64,000 bases of DNA from Parasponia andersonii (Eukaryota > Streptophyta > Magnoliopsida > Rosales > Cannabaceae): assembly GCA_002914805.1 (NCBI GenBank), contig JXTB01000169.1, positions 714,146-778,145 on the forward strand, written 5' to 3'. The translations under genes were made by a program, and so were the position numbers. Positions 58,649-64,000 of this stretch are shown here, piece by piece (the stretch's first letter is position 1; each line of letters opens with the position of its first letter). The notes under the pieces were generated by a model. It made no database searches. It saw nothing but the letters and a program-made list of their open reading frames with translations, and was not told the origin of the DNA.

Positions 58649-59729
58649 ATGGAGTCGACAATATTCTCAAAGGGTTTGAGGATAATCACTCTTGCATTGA
58701 GGGTCACCACCATCATTTTTCTACTCATATCGCTTATAATTCTTGTTACCAATGTTTTGAGGGTGCCATATGGAGAAGATGTTCAAGTCGAAACCTTCCA
58801 CTTTTATGACGTTGCTGGATTCAAGTAATTAGCCTTACTTTTTTCTTACTTTTCATTTTCTTTTTTGGGGAATAATTAGCCTCTTACCTAGCCTTAAAAA
58901 AAAAAAAAAAAGGTTTCAAAGAATTTCAAAAGCTATCATTTAGCCAATTATTATCTCATATCCTTTAATTCAAAAACTTTCAGGTACATGCTTTACATAA
59001 TTGTCATTGTAATTGGATATTCAACGTTGCAAATTATCTTCATGCTTCTCCAGAAGAACGACGTCATGAGTTCTGACCCCAACTTTTTATGTGTCTATTA
59101 TGGTGAATGGGTAAAACCTCATAAACTATGTACATTACACGGACATACATATACACACAAATGCGTAGAAACACTTTTCTATATTTTAGAATAAAGTAAC
59201 ATTTTTATTCTTCTGTACATATAGATAAATGAAAAGCGTCCCTTGGTATATAATACATATCGAGGGTGGCACCGATTGTACGTAGCAATGATAATATTTG
59301 AGGTGATTGATCACAATCTATATATATGTGTAAGTAGTAAATGAAACAGAAATGAAAACTACAACTTTAATTCCAACTTTTAGTTCTCAGTTACCATGTT
59401 ATATATCTGAGTTACCATATTAACTTTCAGGATTACACTAACAAACTTTTTTTATGGTTATGAAGGCTTCCTCAATTCTACTAGTTTTAGGCAGTGTTGC
59501 AGGATATTCTTCGACTAAAGAATATCAGAAATGGTTAGCTGATTCGGCAAGTGAGTACGAAGCTTATTTTCGCAAGTCATATACGGCAGCTAGCATGTTT
59601 CTCCTGGCCTTCCTTTGCACTTTCATATCATCTTTCATCTATTCATGCGCATTATACAATACGCCTTCATCTCGCCTTGATATTAGTAAGAATTCATCCA
59701 AGGTCAACGCTGTCCTTGAGGAACCTTAA
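58649..59729 (+). CDS. CASP-like membrane protein, complete (copy C)
   Basis: A 188-residue four-helix protein of the CASP-like (DUF588) family, related to the Casparian strip scaffold proteins of the plasma membrane; most CASPL roles are not known. Exons are 58649-58824, 58984-59110 and 59466-59729. Introns are GTAATT...TTTCAG (phase 2) and GTAAAA...TGAAG (phase 0). The second acceptor was chosen because the more obvious TTTCAG at 59430 puts the exon out of frame, while 59465 makes ASSILLVLGSVAGYSST align without gaps with copies A and B. Helix 1 is about 12-34 with conserved arginine in ALRVTT; helix 2, 60-81; helix 3, 104-118; helix 4, 142-164. Both ends should face the cytosol. The C-tail, SKNSSKVNAVLEEP, is short and charged. 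No damage is visible. Resembles the CASPL4D group; a numbered symbol is not justified. Confidence 0.85.
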
Positions 59730-60894
59730 CAATTTCAAATTTTTAGTGTTTCGGGTTTCCTAGATCTCTTTCGTTTAGAAAGTAAAGAATTAATGTTTGG
59801 GTATAATTTGATACCTATTTGTAATTTGTTTGTAGAGACGTTTCATCAAATTAAATGTTAAAAAGTACAACTAAATATCAGTTGACATACTCTCTATCTC
59901 CTGCAAGTAATCTCGGCTTCAACGGCTTCAAATATAAGAAATTTGAGTTTAAAGAACAAACTTGATTTTGATATTAAAAATATTGAAATTAATTTCATTA
60001 AGACGTTAATTTAATGTATCTATCTGATATAAATTTATTCTTATTTTGATGCCAAAAGAAGTCCTCTAGGTGGACTGCGGTCATATATATGTGAATATCT
60101 TCTACTAACCTTTCTTTTTCTTATTTATTAGAGTACACTCGAATTTGGGACCTTCATAAACGCGGTCATCATTATTTGAAATGTAAAAACATACACAATT
60201 ACATAATGTTGGCCGACACGCTTTGTCACTAGAACAAGTTTTCTAGAAGTGAAAGTTGGGTCCCACGTTGCCGAAAAGACACAGATATCCTTGTGAAACC
60301 CATTAAGCCACACGTACCCCACAAAATCATTTTCCTTTTGAAAGCCGAAAGAAGATAGAGAAAGACAATTTTTACAGAAAGAAAGCATGAAAAACCTTCC
60401 CAAATCACTTTCAAAATCCCAAAAACTTGCAAGAAGTCCACCTCCAAATTAACAATGCAAAATCACTCTCTCATCCTCTTAAGCTCGATCTCGACAAAGC
60501 ACGCACCATTTGCACTTTTTCACACAAAGGGCAACAAAACAGCCTCGTCCATGTCCCCGTTTCCGCCTCGATAACCATGTCTCAAGCCCAAAAACCTCAC
60601 TATTCGAAGGGCAGGGGAAAGTCAAAAAAGCAATTGTGGTGAGAAAAATATCAGTTTCTTTACATATTTTTTTAGAACAAATAGTTAGTTTTGGATCTTG
60701 AAGCCTAGGGGTATTGAGTTTAGTCTTTCACCTCTTAAGTGCTTACGTATTTGTGTATTTTTTTACGTTAGTTTTTTTTTTTTGGTAGAAAAGTTAGTAT
60801 GTTTTGCATCTTTGAAGTCTTATTTTCCAAGATACTAATTTGAGTATTCAAAATGTATTTTTTCTCTTCTTTTAGCGATAATTGTTTTTACGTT
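59730..60894. other. Intergenic, short unassigned open frames
   Basis: Downstream of copy C. GC-richer sequence at 60400-60640 has overlapping open frames on both strands (for example 60427-60642 plus, 71 residues) with no recognised family or splice partner. A leader or first exon of an unknown gene is possible but unsupported. Confidence 0.4.
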
Positions 60895-61468
60895 TGTTGT
60901 GTAATATTAGAAGATCAGCTTTGCGGAAGCAATAACATACAACTAAAATACGAGTTGAGAAAATTTAGGTAAAATAAAAAAAATAAAGTACACAAAAAAA
61001 TTAACGTAGTTCACTCAATTTAGGCTACATCTACGGATAAGGCTGTGAAGAATTTCACTATAAAAAGGAGATTATAACTCACTTCTCTCTAAATACAAAG
61101 AGAGAACAAATGAACCTCTCTCTCTCTTGAAATAGGAGAAAATACTCTCTCTAAATAATTTAGGAGAAAATAAGTGGGATACTAAGAGGAATTCCTAGGC
61201 TTGAATTTTCTTTTAGAAAGAAAGAGGATTTAAAATGGGATACAAAACAAGTGATGAAACTCTCCGTATTTATAGAACTTGAAAGGTGGTGTGAACACCA
61301 TCTTTTACTATTGCTATTACAGTTGCTCTTTTCACTATTGTAATTGCGGCTGCCTTTTTTACTATTCCTATTACGGCTGTCCTTTTTACTATTCCTATTG
61401 TGGGTGCCTTTTTTTATTGTTCCTATTGCGGTTGATTGGTGAGCTACAATTATTGATTTGTTCAATAT
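60895..61468 (-). repeat. 3' LTR of Tork-like element
   Basis: On the minus strand the LTR follows a purine-rich GTGAGAGAATATTG junction near 61470 and ends in ATTACACAACA near 60895. It contains the (30 bp)n repeat at 61290-61440. With no partner LTR in the window the borders are approximate. Confidence 0.55.
61290..61440. repeat. ~30-bp minisatellite inside LTR
   Basis: Four to five tandem units with CTTTTTACTATTCCTATTAC and GGCTGTC. One frame reads as repeated FYYSYYGCP and the reverse as repeated NRNSKKGSR, both by-products of the unit length being a multiple of three. Confidence 0.8.
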
Positions 61469-61585
61469 TCTCTCACTTGAAGACTTGATTTTAATCATAT
61501 CTTCACACTTGATAAATCTCTCTTTTCTTCCCTTATCAATTCTTCATACTGCTTATATTTCTGTTTGGCCATATAAGGATCTACA

Positions 61586-63905
61586 TTATTGGAACTTATC
61601 AGTATTGATTAGTTTGGTTAAAGTATCCGTTAGGTTCTCCTTTGTGTGAATCTTCTTCATGTCCACATTTCCATCTTCTACTACTTCTCGAACAAAGTGA
61701 TATTGAATGTCAATGTGCTTTGTCCTAGAATGAAAGTCTGGATTCTTTGCAATGTGTAAGGCACTCTGATTGTCACAAAATAGAGGAATCTTTTCTTGTT
61801 TGTGCCCGAGCTCCTCCAATAACCTTTGAATCCAAATAGCCTTTTTACAAGCTTATGTAGCCGCCTTGTATTCTGCTTCTGTTGTAGATAAAGCCACAAC
61901 AGTTTGTAGTTTTGAAACCCAGCTTATAGCTCCTTCTACAAGAGTAAACATATAACCTATAGTAGATTTTCGTTTATCAAGATCACCCGCAAAATCTGAA
62001 TCAACATATTCTTTGACAGTAAATTCTGATCCTCCGTAACATAGTGCAACATCTGAGGTTCTTTTGATGTATCTCAGAATTCTCTTCACGGTATTCTAAT
62101 GCTCTCCACCAGGATTCGCCATATATCGACTAACTGCTCTCACTACTTGTGCAATGTCTGGTCTTGTACATATCATAGTGAACATTAGGCTACTCGAGAC
62201 ATCTCCATCCTCTTTGCTTCATTGCTAATGTATATAGTACTCGAGACATCTCCATCCTCTTTGCTTCATTTCTAGGACACATCTTGGAGGATAATTTGAA
62301 GTTAATAGGAAGTGAGGTAGAAATCGACTTACAATCTTGCATATTTAAGCGGCGCAAGATTTTCATCAAATAATTCTTCTGAGAAAGTCGAATTTTCCTA
62401 TTACCTCTATCTCGGTGAATTTGCATCCCTAGAATCTTGTTTGTTGGTCCCAAGTCTTTCATATCAAATTCCCTAGTTAACTGTGCCTTCAATTCTTGGA
62501 TTCTACCTTTGTTGGGGCCCGCTACCAACATGTCATCCACGTACAACAATAAGATAATGAAGTCACTATCTTTATCAAACCTCCTGAAACATGTGCAGTG
62601 GTCTGAACTGAGTCTGTTATACCCAAAGCTTATGACAAAGGAATCAAATCTCTTATACCAACACCTCGGCACCTATTTGAGACCGTATAGAGAGATTTGT
62701 TCAACTCGCAAACCAAGTTCTTCTTGCCTATTGCAACAAAGCCTTCTGGTTAGAGTATATAAATCTTTTCTTCAAGTTCTCCATGAAGAAAAGCAATTTT
62801 CACATCTAGCTACTCTAGATGTAGGTTAAACGTAGCACACATCGCTAGAACTACTCTAACTGTTGTCAGTCAAACTATAGGTGAAAATATCTCATTGAAG
62901 TCAATACCTTCTTTCTGAGCATATCCTTTTACCACCAATCTTGCACGATACTGCTCCACTTGATCATTGCTATTATGCTTGATCTTGTAGACCTATTTAT
63001 TGCCAATAGCCTTCCTTCTTTGTGGTAGCGGAAACAATATCCCATGTCTTGTTCTTGTGAAGGCATTCAATCTCTTCTTACATTGCTATCATTTATAGGG
63101 ATACATCCGGGCTTTTGGTAGCCTTATGGAAAGTTGTTGGCTCTCCATCCTTTGTTCGAAGGCAGTATGCAATATTGCTTTCAGTGATATAATTCGAGTG
63201 TTATGCCGGTGTTCTTCTCTCACAAATTGACCGACAAATTTCAGATGCCTCTTCCTTGACTGGTTCTTTTACTTCGTGCTCTGGTACTACTTCAGAAGAA
63301 TCTGAATCTTCAGTATTCTTTTCTACCTAAACTGTAGTAGTTTCTGGTCTGCTATCGTCTCCCTTCTCTTGCAATTTATTCTCTAAAATATCACATCTCT
63401 GCTGATGACAACCTTATGGGTAGTGGGATCCCATAACCGATATCCCTTGACTCCATCAGCATATCCCAAGAGTACACACCTTCTAGACTTTGAATCCAGT
63501 TTTATGATTTCTTGAGCGTTGTACATCACGTACACAGGACATCCAAACATATGTAAGCGAGAATAATCAGCTGGCTTACCAGTCCACAACTCTATCAGTG
63601 TCTTCAGATCAATCGCTGTTGATGGAGATCGATTTATCACATAACAAGCGGTTTTGACTGCTTTTGCCCAGAATATCTTGGATAGACCTGCAGCTTTCAA
63701 CATTACTCTTGTTCTTTCCAATAAGGTTCTGTTCATCCACTCTACCACTTCATTTTGTTGAGAAGTGTACGCCACTGTGAACTACCTCTTGATACCTTCT
63801 TGTTGACAGAAGTTATCAAATTCATCGCTTGTATATTCTCCTCCATTATCCGTCCTTAAACACTTGATCTTTTCTCCAGATTCAAGCTCTATCTGTGCTT
63901 TGAAT
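61586..63905 (-). pseudogene. pol parts of Tork-like Copia element (fossil)
   Basis: From 63905 downward: integrase with IKCLRTDNGGEYTSDEF, AYTSQQNEVVEWMNRTLLE and the end-of-integrase block GYADGVKGYRLWDPTTHKVV (to 63383). A variable, acidic linker follows (63060-63380), then RT at about 62900-62190 with LLLYVDDMLVAGPNKGRIQE and KDLGPTNKILGMQIHRDR. RNase H is at 62089-61586 with STTEAEYKAAT, FCDNQSALHIAKNPDFHSRT and IDIQYHFVREVVEDG. These motifs are characteristic of Tnt1-type elements. Breaks are present. Confidence 0.85.
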
Positions 63906-63910
63906 ATTGT

Positions 63911-64000
63911 TGTTGATTTTACAATAGCTACGCAAGTGCACGTGCCGAAACAAGTAATATAGTAGTGAGTGAGTATCGTCTCCACAGGGATTGATTACCA
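63911..64000. mobile_element. Start of another LTR-type insertion (fossil, runs off window)
   Basis: The integrase part of the Tork-like element is interrupted at 63911 by TGTTGATTTTACAATAGC. On the minus strand this sequence holds GGAGACGATACTCACTCACT, TATATTACTTGTTTCGG, and ends AAAATCAACA, closely parallel to the 3' end of the insertion at 53144-54637. It probably belongs to a related LTR family. The bases before it, ATTGT, would be one target-site copy. Confidence 0.6.

Larger units (their letters stand above)
60895..63910 (-). mobile_element. Tork/Tnt1-like Ty1/Copia element, 3' part (fossil)
   Basis: Read on the minus strand, the order is integrase, RT, RNase H, polypurine region, LTR. 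The sequence reaches the left LTR end near 60895. The 5' part (gag, protease, 5' LTR) is not in the window, because another LTR-type sequence begins at 63911 within the integrase part. Motifs are of the Tnt1/Tork kind. It is broken, with perhaps ten breaks in the part seen. Confidence 0.8.

Noticed and set aside
60427-60642. 71-residue frame after CASPL copy C
   Set aside because: Overlapping frames on both strands, no recognised domain, no clear splice sites.
61279-61488. Cysteine/tyrosine-rich frame suggestive of a small secreted peptide
   Set aside because: It is a reading of the 30-bp minisatellite within an LTR.

Overview
The window looks like plant nuclear DNA, most likely from a eudicot. 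It is AT-rich, has GT-AG introns of plant type, carries three members of the plant-only CASP-like (CASPL) membrane protein family, and is filled mainly with plant transposable elements. There is no rRNA, no tRNA gene, no CRISPR array and no operon-like gene order. All calls come from reading the sequence; no database search was run.

Host genes are few. Three CASPL paralogues share one intron plan, with the first intron in phase 2 and the second in phase 0. Copy A (3.4 kb) is only a last exon, with a Gypsy element lying in what should be its second intron. Copy B (45.9-48.8 kb) has all three exons, but a solo LTR splits its last exon and its frame shifts just before that point. Copy C (58.6-59.7 kb) looks complete at 188 residues. 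B and C also share a block upstream of the start codon, and a third copy of this block at 49.1 kb hints at a lost fourth member. The locus reads as a tandem CASPL cluster pulled apart and damaged by transposons.

Layout: 1-3303, 3' part of a Tat-lineage Ty3/Gypsy relic. 3419-3700, CASPL copy A last exon. 4.7-6.0 kb, degenerate minisatellite. 7.8-12.8 kb, Del/Tekay-like Gypsy relic. 14.0-14.2 kb, SINE with target-site duplication. 14.7-16.0 kb, older LTR relic. 16.1-16.8 kb, 250-bp tandem repeat. 17.4-17.9 kb, small foldback element. 18.1-30.7 kb, a Tat element with both LTRs and an antisense gene. 31.3-37.5 kb, Mutator-like element (MULE) with a 9-10 bp target-site duplication, a DUF1985-type gene and a transposase tail. 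37.8-39.3 kb, a roughly 1.5-kb hairpin element. 40.2-45.0 kb, CACTA-type termini with subterminal repeats. 45.1-45.3 kb, second SINE. 45.9-48.8 kb, CASPL copy B with its solo LTR. 49.6-56.0 kb, Copia element with a second LTR nested in it. 58.6-59.7 kb, CASPL copy C. 60.9 kb to the end, Tork/Tnt1-like Copia element on the minus strand, itself entered by another LTR-type sequence.

The most notable points are the interrupted CASPL cluster; a hairpin just before the polypurine tract of both Tat copies, with one compensatory base-pair change; the antisense gene and the 101-bp repeats of the Tat element; a MULE with precise ends and palindromic internal repeats; and the large hairpin element.
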